Shown: positions 38,076 through 48,416 of the stretch, piece by piece | Position numbering within the stretch: position 1 is the stretch's first letter | Layout of the letters: each line of letters opens with the position of its first letter | Assembly (NCBI RefSeq): GCF_900215625.1 | Contig: NZ_OBEK01000003.1 | Location: forward strand, 1-64,000 | Reading direction: 5' to 3' | DNA length: 64,000 nt | Origin: Terribacillus aidingensis | GTDB taxonomy: Bacteria > Bacillota > Bacilli > Bacillales > Amphibacillaceae | The notes under the pieces: model-generated | Seen by the model: the letters and a program-made list of their open reading frames with translations, nothing else | The model's database searches: none | Told to the model about the DNA's origin: nothing | Made by a program: the position numbers and the translations under genes

Positions 38076-41000
38076 CTAGTTCGGTATCTTCACTTTCACA
38101 TGCTGATGATCCATTGCTACATAACATTCATACGCTTCTGGATATTGCTCTTGGCGAATGTACGGCTGTTTGAAAATATCTTGATCGCCCAGGCGCATCC
38201 CGACGAGCCCAAAGATTGCTTGGCTTCTAAGGTACTTGGGAATTTGTTCATAGCTGATACCCAGATAGGTATAATCGCTGCAGATAATGAAATGTATACC
38301 TGCTTTTGAACCGCGTTCCATCATGTAGGTAACTTCATCCAATGTCAGCCCGGAGCGTTCGATAAAGTCCTGTAAGTCCGTTATCTGTATGAGCCACTCT
38401 GGTTCAGTTATGTTTTGACTATTTCGCTGCTTGATTTCATTAAGTATCTCATTTTTAATTGCTGCAATTCCGACTTCCTCGGAAACATACGTATGCAACT
38501 CACTGCCGACACCTGCAAAATCCTGCTCAGCAGTATCAATCAGCATCGTCTGGTATGTTTCTTTCAGCAGTGTGACGTTTTTCGCCACTGACAGAATCAT
38601 ACGGTCAAGCCCATCTTTACGGTCACTTATGACCGTTAAGTTGCCATGTTGAGCGGGGTTAAATCCAACTGGCAAAACTTCTTCGAAATCTAAGCCAAGC
38701 GGTAATTTTTTCTCTTCGACCATTCGTTTTGTTCTGCGTTGTTCTTTGAATTGCTGGAAGTCCACAACTCCCTCAGGCATCATTGGGATTGGATCTGGAT
38801 AGTCGCCATCCCATACGCCGTTCATCTCTTTTGCTAACCCTTGGATGCTGTCGAGAATTTGCAATGCTTCTTCACCGTAAGCTGGCAGCATAGTCTGGAA
38901 CAGGGCTGGGTCTTCCAGTTTAATAAGTCCTCGACCAGCTATTTCTTCTATTTCAATTTCAGTTCTTCCAACAATTGATCGTGCTTCATTAGCTTCGATT
39001 AAGTACAGCGCGATTTGTGTCTTGATGTTGGACAGTAGCGGCATACGCATGGCACTTTGACGACCTGCACTGATAATAAGGTGAATACCTATGCTGGCTC
39101 CTTCTCGGGCTACTTGCGTAATCACTTTTTCGAAATCATCACCAAAATCACTATCTTTAACAGATTCGTAGTTATCAATTACAAGACAAATGTTCGGTAC
39201 GGTCTCTCCGCTTGCTCTTTCAAACAATCCTATATTCGCCACACCATATTGGCTCAGCTTCTGTTTGCGCTGCTTCATCACGCCAGTCAGCATCCGAACG
39301 AGCTTTCCGACTTTCTCGGTCTGATCAACGAGGAAAGTATCGGCCACGTGCGGCAGGTTTTTCAAGGGCAGCAAACCATTTGTACCAAAGTCGAGCAAAT
39401 AAACATGCAAATGCTCTGGATTATGCTGTTTCACCAAATCCATTACTACGGTTTGCAAGAAGGTCGACTTCCCGTAACCAGGACTGGAGAATACAGCTAT
39501 GTGTCCGTCTTTGGAAAGATTCAATGTCAGCGGTGCTTGCTGCTGCAATTCCGGCTGATCAAGCAGTCCGATCATTGGCTGCAATGGCTGCTTCGGCTCT
39601 TTCCATGCATCTTGGAATACGATCGGATGGAGTTTCGGTCCGAATAGCTTCTCTGGAAGCGGCGGCAGCCATGGACGCGCCAATGGTTCCATTTTCTGCT
39701 TTTCTGTGTAATCTGCAATATGATCAATAACGGCATCCAGTTCAGAAGGTATTTTTGCTACAGTTTCTTTCTGTTCCAGGCCGCTAAGATCTTCGGTCAG
39801 AATATCGTACTGCCCTAAATCATTGATAGCATAAATGGTTAAATCAACATGATCCTCATCATTCTTATCCGGCACATAATCTGCTCCGCTCCAGGCACTT
39901 TGGAAAAGTTCGTAGATTTCGTTGTTACCGACCTGTAAGTAAGCACGACCAGGAAGGGTAATTTCCGCTGCATCCGGTGTTTTTAGAATTTCGTTTGAAT
40001 CTCCAGCATTTTGCACTTTTAATGCTAATTTAAATTTCGAGTTCGACCAGATTTGATCATCAACAACACCGCTTGGTTTTTGGGTAGCCAATATCAAATG
40101 AATACCTAAAGAACGTCCAATACGTGCAGTTGAGACAAGCTCTTTCATAAAGTCAGGCTGTTCGGATTTCAACTCGGCAAACTCATCTGAGATAAGGAAT
40201 AAATGCGGCATCGGCTCATCCGCTTCTCCTTGCTTAAAGAGCTTTTGGTATTGATTGATATGGTTTACTTCGTATTTTCCAAACAGACGCTGTCTCTTTT
40301 GCAGCTCCGCTTTAATAGAAGCTAAAGCTCGCATCGATTGCGCTTTGTCCAAGTTGGTAATGGTACCCATCAAGTGCGGTAGCTTGTTGAACAGATTGGC
40401 CATGCCTCCGCCTTTATAGTCAATCAGCAGGAAAGCCACTTCATAAGGGTGAAAGTTGACAGCAAGCGATAGAATGTAAGACTGGATGATTTCAGACTTA
40501 CCAGAACCTGTTGTACCGGCTACTAAACCATGCGGTCCGTGTGCTTTCTCATGAAGATTAAGCTGTACAATATCTTCTTTACCGCGAAGCCCTAATGGAA
40601 CAGCCAGCGTTTTATATGTTTCGTTACGCTGCCAGCGGTTCTGAATCGCGAGTTCCTCTACTTTCTCTACACCATACATTTCTAAGAAAGTCACTTGCTC
40701 GGGTATCGAGTTTTTAAGATTTTGCAGATGGTTGAGTGGCGCCAGCGCTCGTGAAACGGCTTCTTTATTGAAGTTCTTCGGAAAATGATCCGGACGGAAT
40801 GCTTTATTAACGAGTTCGCCTTCCTCTAGCACAATCTTACCGTCATTGCTGTCGCGAATATCTATAACGGTTTTCACATGCTCCGGCAATGCCCGTAATA
40901 CGTCTTGAACGAATACAAGCGAAACCCCGTATTCACTCGGATCTTCATTAAAGAATTCCATAATTGTATGATCAAGGACGAGCTTTTCATCCGTAAGCAA

Positions 41001-42515
41001 TACAACATAATGCGGTGAGAAGTAAATCTTCTCATTCGAATTTTTCTTTTCATCGACCTGCTGCTTTCGTTCCTTCAGTACTTGGTACATGCTGTGCAAA
41101 ACTTGGTCGCGTGAGCGTTCATGGTAAACGAACCCGCGCACATTGATGTCACGTACACTTGCATGTGGAAGCCAGCGCATCCACTCCCACTCTTTCTTTT
41201 CTTCTTCCGGAAAAACAGTAACAAACTGCAAATCATGATAGCTGTGGAAAAGCGATAGCTGCATAACAAGCAACTGCAATTGTTCCAATACTAACTTTCG
41301 CGGTCCAATGTATCCGACTGGCCCTTTTCGTAAAGAAGTAATCACAGGAACATCTCTTAATTCATCGAATTGACCCAGCAAATGTCTAGCATCGTCTACC
41401 AGTTCATCTTTATCTTGCGTGAATTCTTCTTCGTTAAATGAAATTTCAAAGCTTGCATCGACGCTTCCTAAGCCTGTCCGGAAGTTTAAGAAATCGTGAT
41501 GATACATTGTCTTTTCATAGATGCGCGCCTCTGTCGCAGCCGCCATCTCTGAGATTTCCTCAACATCCGGGTAGTGATATTGCAGCGCATGCCGTTGTTC
41601 TTCACTGGCGGCATACAATTCCTTCGTTTTCCGCTGCAAATATTCTTTATACGTTTTTTCGCGGTGCTTCATGTTTGCTTTATACTCTTTCACATTCTTT
41701 ACATAAGAAGTAATCGAGAAAATAATCGTAACTGTTGTCACAGCAACCATAACGATAATGAATATGCCCCGCGGCTGTATTAACGAAATGATAACCAAGG
41801 CCGCAATCATAACTAGCGGAGGTATAATATTTCTTGCCAGCTGCTCACTCGGCTTGCTTGGCTTATTGGCAGGTTTAGCAATTGTCTTCTTTTCATCTGG
41901 CTCTCGGTAGATAATTCTTGGAGAACGATGATAATCCGGATATTCGCCGCTATATGGCTTTTCTTGCCCAATCAATTCAACTAGTGACGTATCTATCGCT
42001 TTATTTGCTTGTAATTCAATGCTGTCTGCACTTACTTTTAGTAAGACACCGTCAGCAAACAGGATGTCTCCCTCTTCTACCAGTATTTCTTGATCATTCG
42101 TTACAAGCTTATAATTGTAGTAGACAGCTCCGCTTTGAATATCCAATTCAAAGACAGGTAACGATTCTTTTCTCATCAAAAGAAAATCTGCTTTCCAGTT
42201 CTCTTTACTAATAGCATTATAAGAAGCTGCTCCAAAAGTAAGATTCGACTGTCCGGCAATATCATACATAATAGACGTATGCTCATCTATTACATATAAG
42301 GAAAGCTCCCCTATGTGCTTCACATTCGGGATTTCTTCCTTGCCATCATGTAAGTTATGTCCATCCCATTCCAATACCAATTCATCTGTAAACGCAGCTA
42401 TTGTTACTTGGTTTTTACGGCTGTTTCCAATGGTTATCGTTTGGCCGGAATTTGCCGGCAAATGGCATTTATGCAGTTTATCTTGATATGCAGCTAGCAG
42501 TATTTTATGTGCCAT
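38076..42515 (-). CDS. essC: T7SS ATPase EssC (YukBA)
   Basis: 1479 residues. Two FHA-like domains occupy the first 190 or so residues, followed by two membrane helices at about 225-270. Then come FtsK/SpoIIIE ATPase domains: D1 with Walker A GTTGSGKSE (about residue 665), preceded by the linker that holds it; D2 with SSPGYGKST (about 1008); and a degenerate D3 at the end. It is the motor and substrate receptor at the membrane. Start at ATG 42515 (MAHKILLAAYQ) after AGGAAGAAGGA; the frame extends 11 codons further without a site. The C-terminus probably recognises the EsxA/effector signal. Confidence 0.95.
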   Translation of the reverse strand: MAHKILLAAYQDKLHKCHLPANSGQTITIGNSRKNQVTIAAFTDELVLEWDGHNLHDGKEEIPNVKHIGELSLYVIDEHTSIMYDIAGQSNLTFGAASYNAISKENWKADFLLMRKESLPVFELDIQSGAVYYNYKLVTNDQEILVEEGDILFADGVLLKVSADSIELQANKAIDTSLVELIGQEKPYSGEYPDYHRSPRIIYREPDEKKTIAKPANKPSKPSEQLARNIIPPLVMIAALVIISLIQPRGIFIIVMVAVTTVTIIFSITSYVKNVKEYKANMKHREKTYKEYLQRKTKELYAASEEQRHALQYHYPDVEEISEMAAATEARIYEKTMYHHDFLNFRTGLGSVDASFEISFNEEEFTQDKDELVDDARHLLGQFDELRDVPVITSLRKGPVGYIGPRKLVLEQLQLLVMQLSLFHSYHDLQFVTVFPEEEKKEWEWMRWLPHASVRDINVRGFVYHERSRDQVLHSMYQVLKERKQQVDEKKNSNEKIYFSPHYVVLLTDEKLVLDHTIMEFFNEDPSEYGVSLVFVQDVLRALPEHVKTVIDIRDSNDGKIVLEEGELVNKAFRPDHFPKNFNKEAVSRALAPLNHLQNLKNSIPEQVTFLEMYGVEKVEELAIQNRWQRNETYKTLAVPLGLRGKEDIVQLNLHEKAHGPHGLVAGTTGSGKSEIIQSYILSLAVNFHPYEVAFLLIDYKGGGMANLFNKLPHLMGTITNLDKAQSMRALASIKAELQKRQRLFGKYEVNHINQYQKLFKQGEADEPMPHLFLISDEFAELKSEQPDFMKELVSTARIGRSLGIHLILATQKPSGVVDDQIWSNSKFKLALKVQNAGDSNEILKTPDAAEITLPGRAYLQVGNNEIYELFQSAWSGADYVPDKNDEDHVDLTIYAINDLGQYDILTEDLSGLEQKETVAKIPSELDAVIDHIADYTEKQKMEPLARPWLPPLPEKLFGPKLHPIVFQDAWKEPKQPLQPMIGLLDQPELQQQAPLTLNLSKDGHIAVFSSPGYGKSTFLQTVVMDLVKQHNPEHLHVYLLDFGTNGLLPLKNLPHVADTFLVDQTEKVGKLVRMLTGVMKQRKQKLSQYGVANIGLFERASGETVPNICLVIDNYESVKDSDFGDDFEKVITQVAREGASIGIHLIISAGRQSAMRMPLLSNIKTQIALYLIEANEARSIVGRTEIEIEEIAGRGLIKLEDPALFQTMLPAYGEEALQILDSIQGLAKEMNGVWDGDYPDPIPMMPEGVVDFQQFKEQRRTKRMVEEKKLPLGLDFEEVLPVGFNPAQHGNLTVISDRKDGLDRMILSVAKNVTLLKETYQTMLIDTAEQDFAGVGSELHTYVSEEVGIAAIKNEILNEIKQRNSQNITEPEWLIQITDLQDFIERSGLTLDEVTYMMERGSKAGIHFIICSDYTYLGISYEQIPKYLRSQAIFGLVGMRLGDQDIFKQPYIRQEQYPEAYECYVAMDHQHVKVKIPN

Positions 42516-42560
42516 TGTTCCTTCTTCCTCTCTATGCACGCCATCCATTGCTGATCGACA

Positions 42561-43868
42561 TTATTTCTCTTCTTTTTTCTTCTCTTCTTCTGCCTGTTTC
42601 TGTTTCTCTTCCTCTTTCTTCTGCTCATCTTGAGATGCGCTTTGCTGATCTTCGCTTGCTGATGCAGCTTCCTGCTCAGCTTCTTCTGTTCCGGTGTCTT
42701 CACCAAGAGGATCAAGATTGTATTCTTCCAGCAATTTGTCCAGCTGATTTTGTAAGTCTTCTACTTGTTTATCGCGTTCGGTTCCCGAGATGTCTGGGTT
42801 GTTTTTCACTTGTTCCATTTTCTTAATTAATCCGTAGATAATCAGCTGCGGATCGTCGATAAATTTAGCTTTTTCTAAAGAAGCATCAAAATCACCTTGC
42901 CCGTTATAAATCCAATAAAGCAAATAATCTTGATCGCTTTTTAGCGTTACATTATTTAAAATAGATTTTTTTTCTTCCTCTGATAGAGATTCGGCTTGAA
43001 TGTAGGAGTAAGCTAAGGCATATTTCGTCTGACTTGGGAGTTTCTCTGGGTCTTCACTTTCCAAAGTGGAAATGACTTCGTTGTAATCCTCCGCAAGGAA
43101 CCTCTCAAAAGCTTCTAGCTGTTTGTCTTGGAAAGGCTCTTTAATGAGCGCGAAATAGACAAGCGGAACTGCTAGTAAAATACTAAGAACAATCATTACA
43201 ATCGACAGCCGCTTATAAAGGCGAAAGCGTTTCGTTGGAACAAAGCTCATTATTTTATCTGTCTTTTTCTGTTCTTTTTCATAGCTGTCTTGCAGGAACT
43301 GTCTGAGTGCCTCGATTGTTCCAGCTTGTTGAACACCTTTTTCGAAATCTGACTCATTTGCGTTGTCTAAAGAACCATGGTAGAGCTGGTCAAATGTATA
43401 CTTTTTTGAAAACATAGCAATGCTCATGCATTTATATTGTTTTAGGAAAGTTTCTGACTGTATGTCAAATGGGGGTACAGTCTCACGCACACCGCGATGA
43501 ATAATTTGCGGTATTAAGTTCTCATCGAAAACTAAATTATCTGGATGGAGAAAGAACGTGATTCGACTGGAAAGGAATCGTTTAAGCTTACCAATATTGC
43601 TAAGAATACGCAGCTTATCATGGTGAAGCAGCTGTTGCACCTCAGACCATTTTCTGCGTTGATCATGAATAGTGTAGATAAAATCTAAACTATCCTCATC
43701 ATCTTGTACCTCCATCGGTACAAAAAACTCAGAAGGCTGATGCATTAAATGCAGCTGTCGAATATCTTTTACAGCTGTTTGTGATTTCGGTAGTGTAATT
43801 CGAACTGTTTGGTTTTCTCGCCGCAGATTATATATGGCGTTATCCAATTCTATCTTTTTTTCATTCAT
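42561..43868 (-). CDS. essB: T7SS membrane protein EssB (YukC)
   Basis: 435 residues. The N-terminal pseudokinase-like cytoplasmic half is followed by a single membrane helix near 221-243 (LSIVMIVLSILLAVPLVYFA), an external helical domain (QAESLSEEEKKSILNN...) and a Glu/Lys/Gln-rich tail. EssB is a core channel partner of EssC and EsaA. Confidence 0.94.
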   Translation of the reverse strand: MNEKKIELDNAIYNLRRENQTVRITLPKSQTAVKDIRQLHLMHQPSEFFVPMEVQDDEDSLDFIYTIHDQRRKWSEVQQLLHHDKLRILSNIGKLKRFLSSRITFFLHPDNLVFDENLIPQIIHRGVRETVPPFDIQSETFLKQYKCMSIAMFSKKYTFDQLYHGSLDNANESDFEKGVQQAGTIEALRQFLQDSYEKEQKKTDKIMSFVPTKRFRLYKRLSIVMIVLSILLAVPLVYFALIKEPFQDKQLEAFERFLAEDYNEVISTLESEDPEKLPSQTKYALAYSYIQAESLSEEEKKSILNNVTLKSDQDYLLYWIYNGQGDFDASLEKAKFIDDPQLIIYGLIKKMEQVKNNPDISGTERDKQVEDLQNQLDKLLEEYNLDPLGEDTGTEEAEQEAASASEDQQSASQDEQKKEEEKQKQAEEEKKKEEK

Positions 43869-43909
43869 AGTGGGCTGGCTCCTTCACAATCAGTACAGAT
43901 GGCAGCAGT

Positions 43910-44164
43910 TTATAAGACTACAAGTACGTCGCCGTCTGTTACTGGATAGTCTCTCAGATAGTCATCATCCGCCAAGACAAGATTCTTTGTCAGAATCTTA
44001 ATCGTGGAATAGGTGTAGCTTTGTTCAATTCGTAACGTCTCCATCACATGATGAAGCAGCTGCTTCACCGTCAATTGAGTAGGAATACGTAAGTCATAAA
44101 CAGAATTTTCTCCGCTGACACGATGAAAATCCATTGTTACATTAACATGTTTCGTGTTAGCCAT
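43910..44164 (-). CDS. esaB: T7SS ubiquitin-like protein EsaB (YukD)
   Basis: 84 residues with a ubiquitin-like fold (VNVTMDFHRVSGENSVYDLRIP, then DYPVTDGDVLVVL). Small cytosolic component or regulator of the system. GGAGAAAG precedes the ATG. Named yukD in B. subtilis. Confidence 0.93.
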   Translation of the reverse strand: MANTKHVNVTMDFHRVSGENSVYDLRIPTQLTVKQLLHHVMETLRIEQSYTYSTIKILTKNLVLADDDYLRDYPVTDGDVLVVL

Positions 44165-44174
44165 CGTCTTTCTC

Positions 44175-44672
44175 CTAGTCTAATAATTTTCTCATCAGCA
44201 TGTACAAACCAACACACAGTACCAGCGCAATTCCGATTAAGAAGATTAAAACACCTTTACCGGAGTCCTCTTTTGTTTCATCTGATTCTTGCAGCACAGT
44301 CGCTGCCTCAGAAGTATAGTCTGAAGTAAATAACGAATCCTGCACTTGTTCATTACGTGTTGGTGCATCAATGTCAAGTGTGAATATAGTATCTTGCAAG
44401 TCTTCCAATTCTGATTTTTGCTTTTCGGATTTTTGCTGAATTTCTTCAGTTGTGTCCGATTTAAATAGATTTGGAAATTTCTTTTCCTTTTCTGTTTCTT
44501 TATTCTCCGTTACTGCATTCTTGTCTTTTTGGATACGGTCGATTTGTAAATCCAGGCTTCCATTTTCATTTTTATCTTCAGAATGAGATTCTGCTGATAC
44601 TTCCAATGGAAGTATCAGCAGAAAGATAATGATTATGAACGCCAAATCAAACCGTTTCTTTTTGGTCTTCAT
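44175..44672 (-). CDS. essA: T7SS membrane protein EssA
   Basis: About 165 residues. An N-terminal signal or membrane segment (FDLAFIIIIFLLILPLEVSA) and a C-terminal helix (GVLIFLIGIALVLCVGLYML) bracket a Glu/Lys-rich helical middle, the EssA/YueC layout. ATG 44672 is the likely start; TTG 44678 is slightly better spaced from AAAGGAG at about 44685-44691. The start lies inside the end of esaA (overlap about 26 bases). Confidence 0.9.
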   Translation of the reverse strand: MKTKKKRFDLAFIIIIFLLILPLEVSAESHSEDKNENGSLDLQIDRIQKDKNAVTENKETEKEKKFPNLFKSDTTEEIQQKSEKQKSELEDLQDTIFTLDIDAPTRNEQVQDSLFTSDYTSEAATVLQESDETKEDSGKGVLIFLIGIALVLCVGLYMLMRKLLD

Positions 44673-47600
44673 CGGCAATATCTACTCCTTTGTCCGTTTG
44701 ACTGAACACCAGCAGATTCACAAATGCCCCTGCTGCTGCGGCAACAATCAAAATGAATATTGCAGCTGTATAGTTGACGGAACCTTCTACAATACGCAGC
44801 ATAAATGTTTCCATGTACTGCAAAGGAGAAAACTTCTCAATAGATGGGAAAGCAGTGCTTGCTGTTCCGATTGCATCCGTAAAGAACAGATACAAACTGA
44901 ATATCGCCAGCAGGATAAACATGCCGATCATTCTCAGCTGTCTCAGCAAGTACGTTGCTGCAAGCAGCATAGCTGTAATAAGAAACGCCATAACAGCCGT
45001 TATTTGCAGCTTGTTCATATCATCGATAGGCAAGTAATAACTTGATACGATACCGATAACAATACCTTCTAGCAAACCAAGACCGGCGCTAATAATAGTA
45101 ATTGGTACATTCTGTGCAAATAGGGAGCTTTCTGATGCAAATTGATCATTTTGTTTACGCTTCATATGCAATGTTGAAATAACATAAGCTGTAAACAAGA
45201 CAACAATAAAGCTGATCAGCACGAGATAATAAGGCGTAAAGACCGTTTCACTTTGTGCTGCTATCGTACCCTCATTACTAGTTTGAACAGGATTGGACAG
45301 GAATTCATATAGATTTTCGTTCTGTCTTTCCCCTACTCGGCTATTTTCCAATACCTCTGTAAAGTTCTCTGTAAAGTTACGGTCATCCGATAGTTTATCG
45401 GTCATATTGGATGCAAGCTTTTCCGCCTCACTCACTAATGTAGTACCACTTTCTTCGATTTGTTGAGCTTGTGTATCGATACTCTCAAAAGTGTCATAAA
45501 CCTGTTCGGCTGTATTTGTATTATGCTGAGCCTGTTCGGCCAAAGCTTGACTTGATGTTAACAGCGGCTGGAACTCACTATTAAGCGTAAGAACTGCTTC
45601 CTGCTCGCCCTGTGCGTTTGTTTGAATCTCTGCCTGCTGCTCAAGCAGCGCCAGCATTTGATCCCGCCATGCTGCTACATCCTCTAATGTCTGATTAACA
45701 CTTTGGTTCAAGACTGCAGCTTGTTCGTTGGTGGCAGCAACTCGATTCGTCAGCGTATCAGCATTTGCAATCGTCTGCTGCAGCTGTTCTTGATAATTGC
45801 TAACTTGCAGACGGAATGTTTCAGTCGGTGTACGCAGCTGTTCTGCTACACTGCCCGTGATTTGACCTGTCATATAGTCTGTTAGCAGTTGTTTTATGTC
45901 TTTTTTATTAAACAAGGAGTGAAGTGAATCTGGCGTCGAAAGACTAGCTAAAGACTTTTTATCGAAACCTTTAGGAAGCTCATGCAGACCAAAGCCGTAA
46001 TAGCTTTCGTACAGTGCTCCTAACTCTTGATAACCAGAGACAGAATTCGTCACCGTTTTCACTAACGTTCCTGCTGTTTTATCTAAATCTTCAACAGATG
46101 TGCTAATTTCATGCTTGATAACGTTATTTTCAATATAAAGCTTCTCTGGCTCTTGTTCTTCTTTGTCTTCTTCAGGTTTTTCAGTACCTGAATCTTCTTT
46201 GTCTTCCTCAGGATTAGCCGTTCCCGGACCCTCACCTGCATCACCATCATCATTCGGTTTATCTTCACCAGACGGACCATCAGGTTGTTCACTTTCATCA
46301 TTGCCTGGCCCATCTTCTGGTGTGTCTTTGTTTCCTTGGTCTGCTTCTCCATCATTGTTTGGTTCTTTTTCTGTATCCAGATTCGGTTCTGTTCCTCCAT
46401 CCTCTTTAGATGGCGTAGTAGAGTTCGTGTTATCCTCTGCTTTGCCATCCTCAGCGTTTAAATTTGTTTCTGCATTGATATTTAAAGAGGCGAGCAGTTT
46501 TCCAGAAGTGGGTGCATATGCTAATTCGTCTGGCTTGTCCACATCTTTAATATCTTTTTGCTCTAACTCCCAGCTCCAATTGATAGGTTTAAATACATCA
46601 AAGTTTTCTGCTTTTTCCTTCTTTAGTGTGAGGTTAACTTTGAACTCGCCCTCATGGTTTGCTGGCAGCTTAACTTTTCCTTCTTCAACAATTTTAGTTG
46701 TATAGTCTTGCTCCCCTTCACCTGGAAGCTGGAGTTTCAGATTTTCAATGCTGAATCCTTTAGGTTTATTTAAACTGAAGATTTGGCCTTCCTTTTTATT
46801 TTCCGGCAGGATCACTGTATCTGTTACCTGCACTCCATCCTCCGTTAACCTTTCATTCAAGCGATTGAATTCGTCTTTTAAAGTATCAGAATCAGGGTTA
46901 TAACTCATATTATTTTCGGACAAATACTTGTTTGTTGTTGCAATCACATTCGTAATTTCTTGAACAGTGTAATTGCCTTCTTCTGGTAACCCTACGTCCT
47001 GAAAGTCTTCCGGATCCATAGAAGGAAGTTTTCTAATAGCTGTTTCAATCTTATCCTTCGCTACCCTATTGGGATTATCGAAAAGTCTATTAACAATATC
47101 CAGGCTCGAATCTTCTTCCAATTCATTCACAATCGTGTTATTGACTCTTTCACCGATCTTAGCTCGGAATTGTTCGTTGCTTTCTGTTAAATAGGCATCA
47201 ATGTCTTGCTGTAAAGCTGCCACTCTTTCAGATGATTGCTGCAGCTGCTGTTTTAATGATACAGATCCGGAATAGATGTTAGCTGTATTGAGCGATGTGA
47301 CAGGTCTGCGCATCACTGATGTATTTGCAGCATTTTCACGATTGGCCGCAAATTGTTGATTGATGGCCTCATTTGTAGCTGCCAGCTGGTCGAGCTGCTG
47401 CTCTACCTCTGCAGAAGTGAGCCCTTCGCTAAATTGCGCCATCTGTTCTTGGAAGGTTGCCAGATTTGTCGTGTTTGACTCTTTTAATTTCGCTACTTCG
47501 TCTAGTTGATTAACAAAATCTGTTCCTGTTTGTGATTCATCTACTAACTGTTCTTCATAAGAAGCTAATAAATCTTCGAAACTTGTAAAGCTCTCTTTGG

Positions 47601-48234
47601 AAGCTTTTGTATTGCTCTTCACTCTATTAAATTGATCTGTATAACCTGATAGCGGCTGATATACTTTCGAATTATAGGAATTCGTATATACTGCCTGTCG
47701 GTTCACCATTTGCCCGATGCTATCTTGCGCATTTTGCAGATTACCGATGATGCTGGCAAAATAAACGTCAATGATTTGACGGTTAAAGTCATTCAAGATA
47801 TCACTTGCTGTCTTTTCTGCCTGCTGCTTTATTTGAGGAGATTCTGATGCATTAACCTTATATTGAAGCACTACTCGCTCCGGAGCTTCAGCTGTTATGT
47901 TTAACGATTTTTCTGAGAAGTCATTGGGAATTACAATCATCATGTCATATGTATTATTCTTCAAGCCGCTTTCTGCAACTCCCCGACTTACAACAAACCA
48001 TTCGTTATTTTCGTTCTCACTTACCGAACTGACAAAGGCATCTCCAAAGGCTAGTTCGGTTCCATTAAAAGTAGATCCCTTATCCTCATTAACGAGTGCG
48101 ATAGACATATTTTGTGTTTTCGGCTGTTCTGCAGTCTTGGTCGTTTCCTGGTGAAGCGTTAGGTAAGATAAACCAGACGCCAGCAATACAATCAATACTA
48201 GAAACAAAATCCATCTTTTATCAAACTTCTTCAA
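44647..48234 (-). CDS. esaA: T7SS membrane protein EsaA (YueB)
   Basis: 1195 residues. One N-terminal membrane helix (ILFLVLIVLLASGLSYL), a very long external region, and about five helices in the last 200 residues (from TPYYLVLISFIVVLFTAYVI). The external part is helical and Gln/Asn-rich, as expected for an elongated stalk, and includes a 100-residue acidic Pro/Gly/Glu/Asp stretch (around residues 600-700) that is not typical of the family. In B. subtilis the homologue YueB is the receptor of phage SPP1. Starts TTG 48234 after AGGAGTTG. Confidence 0.93.
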   Translation of the reverse strand: MKKFDKRWILFLVLIVLLASGLSYLTLHQETTKTAEQPKTQNMSIALVNEDKGSTFNGTELAFGDAFVSSVSENENNEWFVVSRGVAESGLKNNTYDMMIVIPNDFSEKSLNITAEAPERVVLQYKVNASESPQIKQQAEKTASDILNDFNRQIIDVYFASIIGNLQNAQDSIGQMVNRQAVYTNSYNSKVYQPLSGYTDQFNRVKSNTKASKESFTSFEDLLASYEEQLVDESQTGTDFVNQLDEVAKLKESNTTNLATFQEQMAQFSEGLTSAEVEQQLDQLAATNEAINQQFAANRENAANTSVMRRPVTSLNTANIYSGSVSLKQQLQQSSERVAALQQDIDAYLTESNEQFRAKIGERVNNTIVNELEEDSSLDIVNRLFDNPNRVAKDKIETAIRKLPSMDPEDFQDVGLPEEGNYTVQEITNVIATTNKYLSENNMSYNPDSDTLKDEFNRLNERLTEDGVQVTDTVILPENKKEGQIFSLNKPKGFSIENLKLQLPGEGEQDYTTKIVEEGKVKLPANHEGEFKVNLTLKKEKAENFDVFKPINWSWELEQKDIKDVDKPDELAYAPTSGKLLASLNINAETNLNAEDGKAEDNTNSTTPSKEDGGTEPNLDTEKEPNNDGEADQGNKDTPEDGPGNDESEQPDGPSGEDKPNDDGDAGEGPGTANPEEDKEDSGTEKPEEDKEEQEPEKLYIENNVIKHEISTSVEDLDKTAGTLVKTVTNSVSGYQELGALYESYYGFGLHELPKGFDKKSLASLSTPDSLHSLFNKKDIKQLLTDYMTGQITGSVAEQLRTPTETFRLQVSNYQEQLQQTIANADTLTNRVAATNEQAAVLNQSVNQTLEDVAAWRDQMLALLEQQAEIQTNAQGEQEAVLTLNSEFQPLLTSSQALAEQAQHNTNTAEQVYDTFESIDTQAQQIEESGTTLVSEAEKLASNMTDKLSDDRNFTENFTEVLENSRVGERQNENLYEFLSNPVQTSNEGTIAAQSETVFTPYYLVLISFIVVLFTAYVISTLHMKRKQNDQFASESSLFAQNVPITIISAGLGLLEGIVIGIVSSYYLPIDDMNKLQITAVMAFLITAMLLAATYLLRQLRMIGMFILLAIFSLYLFFTDAIGTASTAFPSIEKFSPLQYMETFMLRIVEGSVNYTAAIFILIVAAAAGAFVNLLVFSQTDKGVDIADEDQKETV

Positions 48235-48338
48235 TGTATTTTCAACTCCTGGTGTCTCCAGTTTGTATATTTTGTTATTGTTTTAAAAAAACACTAAGTA
48301 AAACAGCATGGTCCATTATGACCTGTCTTTCTACATTA

Positions 48339-48374
48339 ATTGGGCTGCATAACGCATGCGTCATGCAGCCCAAT
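48339..48374. repeat. Strong hairpin between esxA and esaA
   Basis: ATTGGGCTGCAT / ATGCAGCCCAAT (12 bp) around an inner palindrome ACGCATGCGT. No T-run follows on either strand, so it is not a plain terminator. It could stabilise the 3' end of esxA RNA or reduce readthrough into esaA. Confidence 0.75.
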
Positions 48375-48416
48375 CTGTCGTCTCATGCGACGGTTACGCA
48401 GCAGCCAGATGGGTGC

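Noticed and set aside
39057-39730. Long plus-strand frames inside essC (172 and 196 codons)
   Set aside because: Shadows of the essC ATPase domains; no start signals.
46190-46400. Short repeated sequence resembling a tandem array
   Set aside because: The repeats are codon-level low complexity of EsaA, irregular in length and without spacers, so not CRISPR.
46163-46705. 180-codon plus-strand frame rich in Ser and Pro
   Set aside because: It is the antisense shadow of the acidic low-complexity region of esaA; no ribosome site and no domain.
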